A stretch of 13,006 nt of DNA from CAUSKK01 sp963533935 (GTDB lineage: Bacteria; Pseudomonadota; Gammaproteobacteria; Cardiobacteriales; Cardiobacteriaceae). The position numbers and the translations under genes were made by a program. Below, piece after piece: positions 6,590 through 13,006 of the stretch. The first letter of the stretch is position 1; each line of letters opens with the position of its first letter. The stretch lies in the NCBI GenBank assembly GCA_963533935.1, contig CAUSQL010000039.1, positions 1 through 13,006 of the forward strand, written 5' to 3'. Below the pieces are notes generated by a model that saw only the letters and a program-made list of their open reading frames with translations, did not search any database and was not told the origin of the DNA.

Positions 6590-7659
6590 TTAGGACATTA
6601 GGAAGGAGGCCACACCGCGCTGGTCAAGGAGTTTTAACACCTGGCCGCCACCGCGGGCCACACAGGTGAGCGGGTCTTCGGCCACAATGACCTTCAGCCG
6701 CGTTTCCTCCATCAGCAACTTATCAATGTCCCGCAATAGGGCGCCGCCACCGGTGAGTACGATGCCCCGCTCGGCCACGTCGGCGGCCAGCTCCGGAGGC
6801 GTATTTTCCAGGGCAATGAGTACGGCGCGGACGATGCCACCCAGCGGTTCCTGGAGCGCTTCCAGCACCTCGTTGGAATTGATAACGAAGCTGCGCGGCG
6901 CCCCCTCCTGCTGGTTAATGCCCCGCACTTCCAGCTCGCGGATTTCCTCGCTGGGATAGGCGCAGCCGATTTCCTTTTTAATGCGCTCGGCGGTGGGCAG
7001 ACCGATGGAAATGCCAAAGGAACGGCGCACGTAGTCAATGATGGCCTCGTCAAACTTATCGCCGCCGATGCGGGCCGAATTGGAATAAACAATACCGTTT
7101 AAAGAAATTACCGCCACTTCAGAGGTGCCGCCGCCGATGTCCACCACCATGGAACCGTAGGCCTCATGAACGGGAATGCCGGCGCCGATGGCTGCGGACA
7201 TGGGTTCGGGGATTAGGAAAACCTCCCGGGCGCCGGCCCCCCGGGCCGCGTCATGGATTGCCCGCCGTTCCACCGGCGTCGCCCCCGAGGGCACACAAAC
7301 GAGAATGCGTGGTCGGGGGCGAAAGATGCTTAAACCGTTGGTGCGTTGCAGCGCCTGTTTAATGAAGTGGGTGAGCATCATGGAGGTGATTTTAAAGTCG
7401 GCAATTACCCCATCTTTCATGGGGCGAATGGTATTGAGATTTTCCGGGGTGCGGCCGAGCATTTGTTTCGCCTGCTGGCCGTAGGCGACGATTTTCTTGC
7501 GCCCGTCCTGCTTATCTTCGGATATGGCCACCACGGACGGTTCATCAAGGACTAGGCCCAAATCGCGCACAAAAATTAAGGTGTTGGCCGTTCCCAGGCC
7601 GTGTCCTGATCAATGGACAAATCACCGGAAAACATGCCGTTAAAAAAGTCTAATGCCAT
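6590..7659 (-). CDS. mreB: MreB, bacterial actin homologue, reading frame interrupted near the N-terminus
   Basis: MreB is the cytoplasmic actin-like ATPase that organises lateral wall synthesis. Translation from the ATG at 7659 (GAGG about 10 nt upstream) gives the expected N-terminus MALDFFNGMFSGDLSID. An extra 11 bp (7598-7608) then throws the frame off, and the frame-0 product stops after 27 residues (TAA 7578-7576). The -1 frame resumes at 7597 with LGTANTLIFV, the phosphate-1 loop, and runs intact to the stop at 6590. Later landmarks are EPSVVAIS, MKDGVIADF, VCVPSGATPVERRAI, MVVDIGGGTSEVAVI and LTGGGALLR. Without the 11 bp the protein would be 352 residues, normal for MreB. An internal GTG at 7570 opens the long frame, but a product from it lacks the ATP-binding loop and is unlikely to work. 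This is either an assembly or sequencing error or a real mutation. It is the first gene of the mre operon and is divergent from gatC. Confidence 0.92.
7587..7608 (-). repeat. Imperfect 11-bp tandem duplication that frameshifts mreB
   Basis: Read in the mreB direction, CAGGACACGGC (7608-7598) is followed directly by CTGGGAACGGC (7597-7587). The two agree at 8 of 11 positions. The second copy is the normal phosphate-1 loop coding sequence that should follow the GAT codon of Asp17. The first copy is the extra one. Removing it restores a canonical SIDLGTANT. No classical -1 slippery heptamer lies in the window between the stop codons where a shift would have to occur. Confidence 0.85.
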
Positions 7660-7765
7660 ATAGTTGAAACCTCGTTGGGCGGCGGCCTCCTGCCGGCCAG
7701 CCGTGCAAATAAAAGGCCCTTATGATAACTTTAGGTTCATTTTTATTGCGAAAAATTTTTCCCCC
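7660..7765. promoter_or_regulatory. Divergent mreB / gatC promoter region
   Basis: These 106 bp separate the divergent mreB and gatC starts and must hold both promoters if the genes are not transcribed from further away. A possible -10 element, TATGAT at 7721-7726, faces gatC; the same bases read TATCATAA on the other strand. I see no good -35 element for either direction. mreB has a GAGG Shine-Dalgarno within 7660-7675. gatC has no recognisable one: its start is preceded by a T-rich and C-rich run. The promoter assignment is tentative. Confidence 0.3.
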
Positions 7766-8047
7766 ATGAATGAAGAAATAATCTTGAAAACGGCAGAGTT
7801 GGCCCGCCTGGAATTTGATGTTTCCGCCCGCCAGCAGCTGCTTAAGGAACTAACGGCCATTTTTCCCCTATTTGAGGCTATTAACCGCGAGGAAATCCGT
7901 GCCCTGGCGCCCCTGTCCCACCCGCTGGAGCTGAGCCAGCCGCTGCGGGCGGACGTGGCCCAGCCGCGGGACATGCTGCCGAGCCTGGCGGAAAACGCGC
8001 CGGACTTTGCCAACTCCTTTATTAAAGTGCCGAAGGTGATTGAATGA
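7766..8047 (+). CDS. gatC: GatC, Asp/Glu-tRNA amidotransferase subunit C
   Basis: A 93-residue protein, the usual size for GatC (about 95). GatC wraps around GatA and GatB and stabilises the GatCAB amidotransferase, which converts Glu-tRNA(Gln) and Asp-tRNA(Asn) to the correctly amidated forms. Typical residues are the N-terminal ILKTAELARLEF helix, the middle KELTAIFPLFEAI and the C-terminal LRADVAQPRD, with a final FIKVPKVIE. The ATG at 7766 was chosen because the family N-terminus begins there; the open frame upstream adds residues unlike GatC. The stop overlaps the gatA start (ATGA), so the two are translationally coupled. Its position divergent from mreB is the same as in Pseudomonas. 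Confidence 0.94.
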   Translation: MNEEIILKTAELARLEFDVSARQQLLKELTAIFPLFEAINREEIRALAPLSHPLELSQPLRADVAQPRDMLPSLAENAPDFANSFIKVPKVIE

Positions 8048-9489
8048 ATCGCCTGGACCTCCGGCAGCTGGCGGATAAATTAGCGAAAAAGGAAGTTTCC
8101 GCCGTTGAATTAACGGAATATTTTCTCAACCGGCTGGACAAAATTAATCCGCAGATTAACGCCTTCATCACGGAAAACCGAGCCGGCGCCCTGGAACAGG
8201 CCAGGGCCAGCGACAGCCGCCGCAGCCGGGGGGAAAGCCTCGGTCCCCTGGACGGCATTCCCATGGCCCACAAGGACATTTTCTGCACCAAGGGCCTGCG
8301 CACCACCTGCGCGTCCAAGATGCTGGCCAATTTCGTTCCCCCCTACGACTCCTTCATCGTTGAACAGTTAAACCGGGCCGGCGCGGTGAATCTGGGCAAG
8401 CTGTCCATGGACGAATTTGCCATGGGCTCCTCCAATGAGCATTCCCACTTCGGCCCGGTGAAAAATCCGCACAAATTAACCCACATTCCCGGCGGTTCCT
8501 CCGGCGGTAGTGCGGCGGCGGTGGCCGCCGGCATTGTGCCCTACGCCACCGGCTCGGACACCGGCGGTTCCATTCGCCAGCCGGCCGCCTACTGCGGCAT
8601 CACCGGCCTGAAGCCCACCTATGGCACCCTGTCCCGCTACGGCATGATTGCCTACGCCTCCAGCCTCGACCAGGCCGGCGCCCTGGCACCCTCCGCCGCA
8701 GACTGTGCCCTGGTGCTGAATGGCATGGCCGGCCACGACCCGCGGGATAGCACCAGCAACCCGGCGGCGCCCCTTAAATTTGATGGTTCCCTAAATGATT
8801 CGTTACAGGGGGTGAAAATCGGCCTGCCGCGGGAATACTTCGCCGATTTGAACGGAGAAATGCATGGCCTAATCATGGCGGTGGCCGAGGTTTATAAGAG
8901 TCTGGGGGCGGAAATCCGCGAAGTTTCCCTCAATACGGACTGCGCCATCGGCGCCTACTACATCATCGCCAGCGCCGAGGCCTCTTCCAACCTGGCCCGC
9001 TTCGACGGCGTGCGCTACGGCCACCGGGCCAGCGCGGTACAGGACTTGCAGGAACTCTACGTGCGCAGCCGCTCCGAGGGCTTCGGCGCCGAGGTGCAGC
9101 GGCGCATCATGATTGGCACCTACGCCCTATCCTCCGGCTACTACGACGCCTACTACGAGCAGGCCCGCCGCGCCCGCCGCCAGGTGTTAAACGAATTTAA
9201 GCGGGTCTTTGGCGAAGTGGACGTGATTCTGTCGCCGACCACGCCGACGGCCGCCTACGCCCTGGGCAGCAAGCTGACCAACCCGGTGGAAATGTTCCTC
9301 GGCGACCTCTACACGGTGGCGGTGAATCTGGCGGGGCTGCCGGCCCTGAGCCACCCCTGCGGCCAGCTGGCCGGTCTGCCGGTGGGGGCGCAGCTGATTG
9401 GCCCGCACCTGAGCGAGGCGCGGCTGCTGAATCTGGCCCACCGCTACCAGAGCCAGACGGACTTCCACCAGCAACGGCCGGATTTATAG
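8044..9489 (+). CDS. gatA: GatA, Asp/Glu-tRNA amidotransferase subunit A (amidase)
   Basis: A 481-residue amidase-signature protein, full length for GatA. It hydrolyses glutamine (or asparagine) and supplies ammonia to GatB for transamidation of misacylated tRNA. The Ser-cisSer-Lys triad is visible: K77 in PMAHKDIF, S152 in the Gly/Ser-rich PGGSSGGSAAA block, and S176 in GSDTGGSIRQPA. The spacing equals that of the structurally known GatA. GITGLKPTYGTLSRYG follows, as in the family. Downstream, a further gatB gene would be expected on the same strand, but only a palindromic repeat and oppositely oriented genes follow. The enzyme needs GatB, so gatB must lie elsewhere in the genome if the pathway works. 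Confidence 0.97.
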   Translation: MNRLDLRQLADKLAKKEVSAVELTEYFLNRLDKINPQINAFITENRAGALEQARASDSRRSRGESLGPLDGIPMAHKDIFCTKGLRTTCASKMLANFVPPYDSFIVEQLNRAGAVNLGKLSMDEFAMGSSNEHSHFGPVKNPHKLTHIPGGSSGGSAAAVAAGIVPYATGSDTGGSIRQPAAYCGITGLKPTYGTLSRYGMIAYASSLDQAGALAPSAADCALVLNGMAGHDPRDSTSNPAAPLKFDGSLNDSLQGVKIGLPREYFADLNGEMHGLIMAVAEVYKSLGAEIREVSLNTDCAIGAYYIIASAEASSNLARFDGVRYGHRASAVQDLQELYVRSRSEGFGAEVQRRIMIGTYALSSGYYDAYYEQARRARRQVLNEFKRVFGEVDVILSPTTPTAAYALGSKLTNPVEMFLGDLYTVAVNLAGLPALSHPCGQLAGLPVGAQLIGPHLSEARLLNLAHRYQSQTDFHQQRPDL

Positions 9490-9541
9490 CAATAACCGGC
9501 GGGCGGCCGATGGCTTGACCTAAGGTTGCCCACGCCTCCCG

Positions 9542-9625
9542 GTTTTACAAACATACAGGCGCTTCCTATGTATGTTTATTTAACGTTTTAAACATACATA
9601 GGAAGCGCCCGTCCGTTTGTAAAAC
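9542..9625. repeat. Palindromic repeat D, head-to-head pair (84 bp hairpin)
   Basis: Two units of the dispersed repeat face each other. Arms of 37 nt (9542-9578 and 9589-9625) match at about 34 positions around a 10-nt loop. The arms begin GTTTTACAAAC, pass through GGCGCTTCC and end TATGTATGTTTA. This is the longest and best-preserved hairpin of the family in the window. It begins 52 nt after the gatA stop, where gatB would normally continue. It could end the gatCA transcript by structure, but no T-run follows, so it is not a textbook terminator. No target-site duplication is obvious. Confidence 0.92.
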
Positions 9626-9656
9626 GGCGGGTACGGGCGACTTTTAGGTCAAACAA

Positions 9657-9683
9657 CGAAAAAGCCAGGCTAATGCCTGGCTT
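9657..9683 (-). terminator. Rho-independent terminator of the small secreted protein gene
   Basis: Read on the minus strand, AAGCCAGGC pairs with GCCTGGCTT over 9 bp around a 4-nt ATTA loop (9683-9662). The stem runs into a T-run (CTTTTTCG at about 9664-9657). It lies 27 nt after the stop codon of the gene at 9710-10027. On the plus strand the hairpin is followed by CGCTAAATAG, not T-rich, so it is directional. Confidence 0.8.
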
Positions 9684-9709
9684 CGCTAAATAGGGACTGG
9701 TGCTTTTAT

Positions 9710-10027
9710 TTATAGTGGTTCACCATTTTTTAGACCAAAGAATTTGCTGATATCAAAGTAGACTTCGCGCACCTCGCCCTGGTCATTTTGCACGGTGATG
9801 ATGTCGAAGGTGCCCTGGTCGTTCTGAATTAGTTTTTGACCAACCTTCTGGTAACCAGACATATTGGCCTCAATCCAGCGGTCTTCGGCGCGAATGCCCT
9901 TCATGGTGTCGTTGGCTTCGATGACCACCGCCTGGCTGAAGGAAGTTCCATCATTGGCGAAGGCCGGGGAAGCGAAGGGCAGCTGGAGGGCGAAGACGCA
10001 ACCGAGCAGCATTTTTTTTAAAAACAT
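9710..10027 (-). CDS. Small secreted (periplasmic) protein of unknown function
   Basis: 105 residues. The N-terminus is a clear Sec signal peptide: basic MFLKK, a hydrophobic stretch to about residue 19, and a likely cleavage after ASPAFA (residue 24). The mature part of about 81 residues contains the segments AVVIEANDTMKGIRAEDRWIE, YQKVGQKLI, FDIITVQ and REVYFDISKFFG. This pattern is reminiscent of small conserved hypothetical proteins in other gammaproteobacteria, but I cannot attach a named family or function. There are no cysteines in the mature part and no lipobox. A GAGG lies about 13 nt before the ATG, spaced by an A-rich run. The gene stands alone, with its own terminator downstream and 134 bp of AT-rich leader upstream. 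Confidence 0.75.
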   Translation of the reverse strand: MFLKKMLLGCVFALQLPFASPAFANDGTSFSQAVVIEANDTMKGIRAEDRWIEANMSGYQKVGQKLIQNDQGTFDIITVQNDQGEVREVYFDISKFFGLKNGEPL

Positions 10028-10161
10028 AGTTTTTTTACCTCGTGTGAAAATTTTTTCTTAAAAAAAATTTGTCCTAATTCTTACCGGTTTTGGCGAAAAA
10101 GGGAAGAGGCGGCCAGGTTTATTTTTTAAGTCCATTCAAAGGCTTAGCCTCCGGCCCACCG

Positions 10162-10578
10162 TTAATCGTCGGCCGCCGGCGCCAGCCGCTGTTTGGCGTG
10201 CATGATGGCTTCTTCCGCCGTCTGCACCATTTGAAAGGAGTTTGGCAAAGTGAAATAGCCGCCGCGGCCGTCGCGCCAGATTTCATGGAAGATGGGCCCC
10301 CGCTGGTCGAAGCTGGCGTACTGGGCCAGCATATCCCTTAGTTCCCGGTGGCGAATGATATTGACCCGCCGCAGCAATACCGGCTTCAGCAGCTGGCGGA
10401 AGCTGAGCTGAAAGCTGCCGTCGCCGTGGCCGTTGAGGCTGTGCAGCTGGTGGCTTAAAACCCGGCAGCGGCGCAGCAATTCTTCGTAGCTGTCCGCCTC
10501 GGTAATTAGGCCCAGCGCGTCGCAGCGGCACAGCCACATTTTTTCGATATACAGCACATTAACGATGAAATTTTCCAT
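10162..10578 (-). CDS. DUF1902 (HicB-like) protein with a possible HicA-like C-terminal half
   Basis: 138 residues. Residues 4-50 (IVNVLYIEKMWLCRCDALGL, then ITEADSYEELLRR and VLSHQLHSLNG) match the DUF1902 pattern, a small HicB-like fold often found beside hicA toxin genes. After a linker, residues 72-132 contain RHRELRDMLAQY, then IFHEIWRDGRGGYFTLP, then a helix AEEAIMHAKQRL. Order and spacing resemble HicA, with H98 where its catalytic His would be, but the GSHH motif is absent, so this is a weak inference. AGGAAGG sits 3 nt before the ATG and the upstream gene ends 15 nt away, so this is the last gene of a three-gene operon. Alternatively the C-terminal part is a lineage-specific extension with no HicA link. 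Confidence 0.65.
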   Translation of the reverse strand: MENFIVNVLYIEKMWLCRCDALGLITEADSYEELLRRCRVLSHQLHSLNGHGDGSFQLSFRQLLKPVLLRRVNIIRHRELRDMLAQYASFDQRGPIFHEIWRDGRGGYFTLPNSFQMVQTAEEAIMHAKQRLAPAADD

Positions 10579-10593
10579 AGACCTTCCTAAAAA

Positions 10594-11181
10594 TTATTCC
10601 TCCAGCACCTTTAAATCCGTAACCAGCCGTTCCCGCGGGTAGTAGTGAATGGCCAAACGCCGCGGCCGCGGGTGGCCCTGTAATTTTTCATAGACTTGGC
10701 CGGGCAACAGCAATTTATGGCCCAGTTCGCCGACGAAAATCTCCGTTTCCGCAAAGGGCAAATTATTGGGATTGTAGCGGTGGCGGCCGGAATAAATGGT
10801 GAAGCTGCGGCTGTCCTGCACCAGCGGCCCCTCCTGGAAATCCCACATGGTCGGGTAGGTGAAGAGCAGGGCGAACAGGGCCACGATGGCCCCATTAAGG
10901 TAGCCCAGGCCGCCGGAGTACTGCGGCAGCAGCAGCACCAGCAGAAAGACCAGCAACGGCGAGAACAGCTTTAAATACATATTGCCCAGGTGCAGAAAGG
11001 CAAAGCCGTTGAGCAGCAGCAGCACCCCGAACACGGCGCAGCTGACCCGGAACCATTCCCGCGGTGTAATTGGCTTTTCCCGGGGCTCCGGCCGCTCGTT
11101 GAACAGGCTGAGAATGCGGTTTTCCTCGTCGGTTCTAAGGTCCTCGGGCAGGGGCTTTTTCTCCGGCACTTCCTGGTTCAT
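10594..11181 (-). CDS. Membrane protein of unknown function with three N-proximal transmembrane segments
   Basis: 195 residues; I do not recognise the family. The first 40 residues are charged and proline-rich (cytoplasmic by the positive-inside pattern, with KPITPREWFR before the membrane). Hydrophobic segments follow at about 46-64, 70-86 and 92-110. The remaining 85 residues are soluble, with SGRHRYNPNNLPF, ETEIFVGELGHKLLLPGQVYEKL and a basic stretch PRPRRLAIHYYPRERL. The sequence GGGGAAGG stands one base before the ATG, an unusually short spacing; part of it overlaps the previous stop, so coupling to the upstream Rossmann protein (8-nt gap) is likely. It is followed by the DUF1902 gene after 15 nt. 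No enzymatic motif is visible. Confidence 0.7.
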   Translation of the reverse strand: MNQEVPEKKPLPEDLRTDEENRILSLFNERPEPREKPITPREWFRVSCAVFGVLLLLNGFAFLHLGNMYLKLFSPLLVFLLVLLLPQYSGGLGYLNGAIVALFALLFTYPTMWDFQEGPLVQDSRSFTIYSGRHRYNPNNLPFAETEIFVGELGHKLLLPGQVYEKLQGHPRPRRLAIHYYPRERLVTDLKVLEE

Positions 11182-11189
11182 ACCTTCCC

Positions 11190-11831
11190 CTAGCGGCCGA
11201 GCAGGGCGCGAATGTCCGCCGGCTCATAGATTTTCAGCGGCGCCGCCTCGGTGGCCGTGGCCAGCACCATGGCCTTGGCTAGCTGCGGGGCCGCCAGTGG
11301 CGCCATGTTTTTCAGCAGCGCCATTTTGTTAAGTAATTTGATGAGACGCGCCGCCGCCACTTCCCCCTTCCGCTCCTGGCCGGGCCTTAGCAGCAGTGGC
11401 GGGCGAAAAATCAGCAGCTGGCGGAATTCCAGCCCGGCCAGGGCCTGCTCCAGCTGGCCCTTCAGCCGCGGGTAGAAGAAGGGGGAACTGCCGTTGGCGC
11501 CGGCGGCGGACACCAGCACCATGCGTTCCACCCGGGGCCGCGCCGCGCGGGCGAAATTCAGCACGAATTCATAGTCCAGCCGCCATTGGCCGGCCTTGCC
11601 GCCGGCGTCCTTGCGGGTGGTGCCAAAGCAGGAAAAGAGAATCTGCCCGGCCACCGGCTGCGGCGGGGCGGGCCGCTCGAAGTCCAGCAGGTGCCAGTGC
11701 AGTTTCTCGTGCACCAGCGGCCCGGGCCGGCGCCCGTAGCAGTGCACCTCTTCCAGCTTGGGATTGTTCAACAACAGGGGGAGCAGGGCGGCGCCGGTGG
11801 CGCCGGTGGCACCGATGACTAGGGCTTTCAT
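11190..11831 (-). CDS. NAD(P)-binding Rossmann-fold protein (atypical SDR, NmrA/TIP30-like)
   Basis: 213 residues from the ATG at 11831. This start is chosen because GGAG lies 5 nt upstream and the cofactor-binding strand begins immediately: MKALVIGATGATG, with the glycine-rich loop at 7-13. Later features are YGRRP after the second strand, LFSCFGTTRKDAGG, VLVSAAGANGSSPFFYPRLKGQLEQAL (the SDR-like YxxxK appears as Y-P-R-L-K) and FRPPLLLRPG. These fit the extended-SDR group containing HTATIP2/TIP30-like and NmrA-like oxidoreductases, about 210-220 residues long. The substrate is unknown. It heads a three-gene operon and is divergent from dnaK, with a repeat unit between the two genes. An alternative start 36 nt further upstream lacks a good ribosome-binding site. 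Confidence 0.8.
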   Translation of the reverse strand: MKALVIGATGATGAALLPLLLNNPKLEEVHCYGRRPGPLVHEKLHWHLLDFERPAPPQPVAGQILFSCFGTTRKDAGGKAGQWRLDYEFVLNFARAARPRVERMVLVSAAGANGSSPFFYPRLKGQLEQALAGLEFRQLLIFRPPLLLRPGQERKGEVAAARLIKLLNKMALLKNMAPLAAPQLAKAMVLATATEAAPLKIYEPADIRALLGR

Positions 11832-11869
11832 GGGTTCTCCAGAATTAATTTGCGGCCATGATAGCAAAG

Positions 11870-11907
11870 GTTTAAATACAGCCGGGCGCTTCCCCTGTAT
11901 GTTTAAC
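11870..11907. repeat. Single unit of the dispersed palindromic repeat (E)
   Basis: One copy of the repeat unit: a left arm GTTTAAATACAG (11870-11881), the core GGGCGCTT (11884-11891) and a right arm CTGTATGTTTAAC (11895-11907). The arms are near-perfect inverted copies, so this lone unit can form its own hairpin with the core in the loop. It sits between the divergent Rossmann-fold gene and dnaK, 16 nt upstream of the heat-shock -35 element. Confidence 0.8.
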
Positions 11908-11923
11908 CCGAGAAAAAATTTCC

Positions 11924-11951
11924 CTTGAAAGCGTTTAAAGCTGCCCCACTT
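11924..11951 (+). promoter_or_regulatory. Sigma-32 (RpoH) heat-shock promoter of dnaK
   Basis: CTTGAAA at 11924-11930 and CCCCACTT at 11944-11951 are separated by 13 nt. The known E. coli sigma-32 consensus is CTTGAAA, 13-14 nt, CCCCATNT, so the -35 is perfect and the -10 differs at two positions at most. It lies about 60 nt before the dnaK start, the right distance for a leader. This indicates heat-shock control of dnaK by an RpoH-type factor. Confidence 0.88.
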
Positions 11952-11964
11952 ATGAATTTAACTA

Positions 11965-11977
11965 GCGGTAACACCGC
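11965..11977 (+). other. Small hairpin in the dnaK leader
   Basis: GCGGT and ACCGC pair over 5 bp around a 3-nt loop (AAC), between the heat-shock promoter and the ribosome-binding site. It is too short and too far from the start to call a thermosensor; it may only be leader structure. AGGAG (11999-12003) follows, 6 nt before the dnaK ATG. Confidence 0.35.
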
Positions 11978-12009
11978 CAATGAACTTAGAAAATTTTTAG
12001 GAGTTATTT

Positions 12010-13006
<997 letters not shown>

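Noticed and set aside
6590..7570. MreB starting at the GTG at 7570 as a natural short form
   Set aside because: This product lacks the phosphate-1 loop needed to bind ATP. The missing residues are encoded immediately upstream in the same frame, and a good start with a Shine-Dalgarno exists at 7659.
7576..7609. Programmed -1 ribosomal frameshift in mreB
   Set aside because: No X-XXY-YYZ heptamer lies in the stretch where the shift would have to occur, and the disruption is explained simply by an 11-bp near-duplication.
9542..9625. Classical Rho-independent terminator after gatA
   Set aside because: The hairpin is very long and is not followed by a T-run on the plus strand. It belongs to the dispersed repeat family, although it could still stop transcription.

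Overview
The window is a moderately GC-rich bacterial chromosome segment, most likely from a gammaproteobacterium. The evidence is gatC-gatA transcribed divergently from an mreB-mreC-mreD-mrdA-rodA cluster (the arrangement known from Pseudomonas), protein sequences close to gammaproteobacterial MreB, PBP2, GatA and DnaK, and a heat-shock (sigma-32 type) promoter in front of dnaK. I cannot name the genus.

Layout, left to right. Bases 1-1617 (+) hold the end of an Ldh2-type (malate/L-lactate dehydrogenase family) oxidoreductase and a FAD-dependent D-amino-acid-dehydrogenase-like enzyme, probably a two-gene amino/imino acid redox module. Bases 1618-2211 have no gene and hold two 123-bp copies of a palindromic repeat plus a degenerate third piece. 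Bases 2212-7659 (-) hold the complete elongasome operon, read mreB, mreC, mreD, mrdA (PBP2), rodA. Its genes are 6 nt apart or overlap by 3-11 nt. As written, mreB is frameshifted by an 11-bp imperfect tandem duplication just before its nucleotide-binding loop. Bases 7766-9489 (+) hold gatC and gatA, overlapping by 4 nt; the expected gatB is absent and a large palindrome lies there instead. A small secreted protein of unknown function follows at 9710-10027 (-) with its own terminator. Bases 10162-11831 (-) hold a tight three-gene operon: a Rossmann-fold protein, an unknown membrane protein, and a DUF1902 (HicB-like) protein with a possible HicA-like tail. Bases 12010-13006 (+) are the first 332 codons of dnaK behind a near-consensus heat-shock promoter.

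The most notable non-coding feature is a dispersed repeat family. Its unit is about 36 nt: a core GGGCGCTT flanked by ACATAC on the left and TGTATGTTTA on the right. About ten copies lie at four intergenic sites and none inside a gene. They occur as a single unit (upstream of dnaK), as head-to-head pairs (after gatA), or as forward-reverse-forward triplets (twice after rodA). This resembles REP/BIME organisation, but I do not recognise the sequence as a described family.

The most notable coding anomaly is the mreB lesion, which is either an assembly error or a real mutation in a normally key shape gene. The five elongasome proteins together direct lateral-wall peptidoglycan synthesis. GatCA is two thirds of the Glu/Asp-tRNA amidotransferase. 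DnaK is the Hsp70 chaperone.
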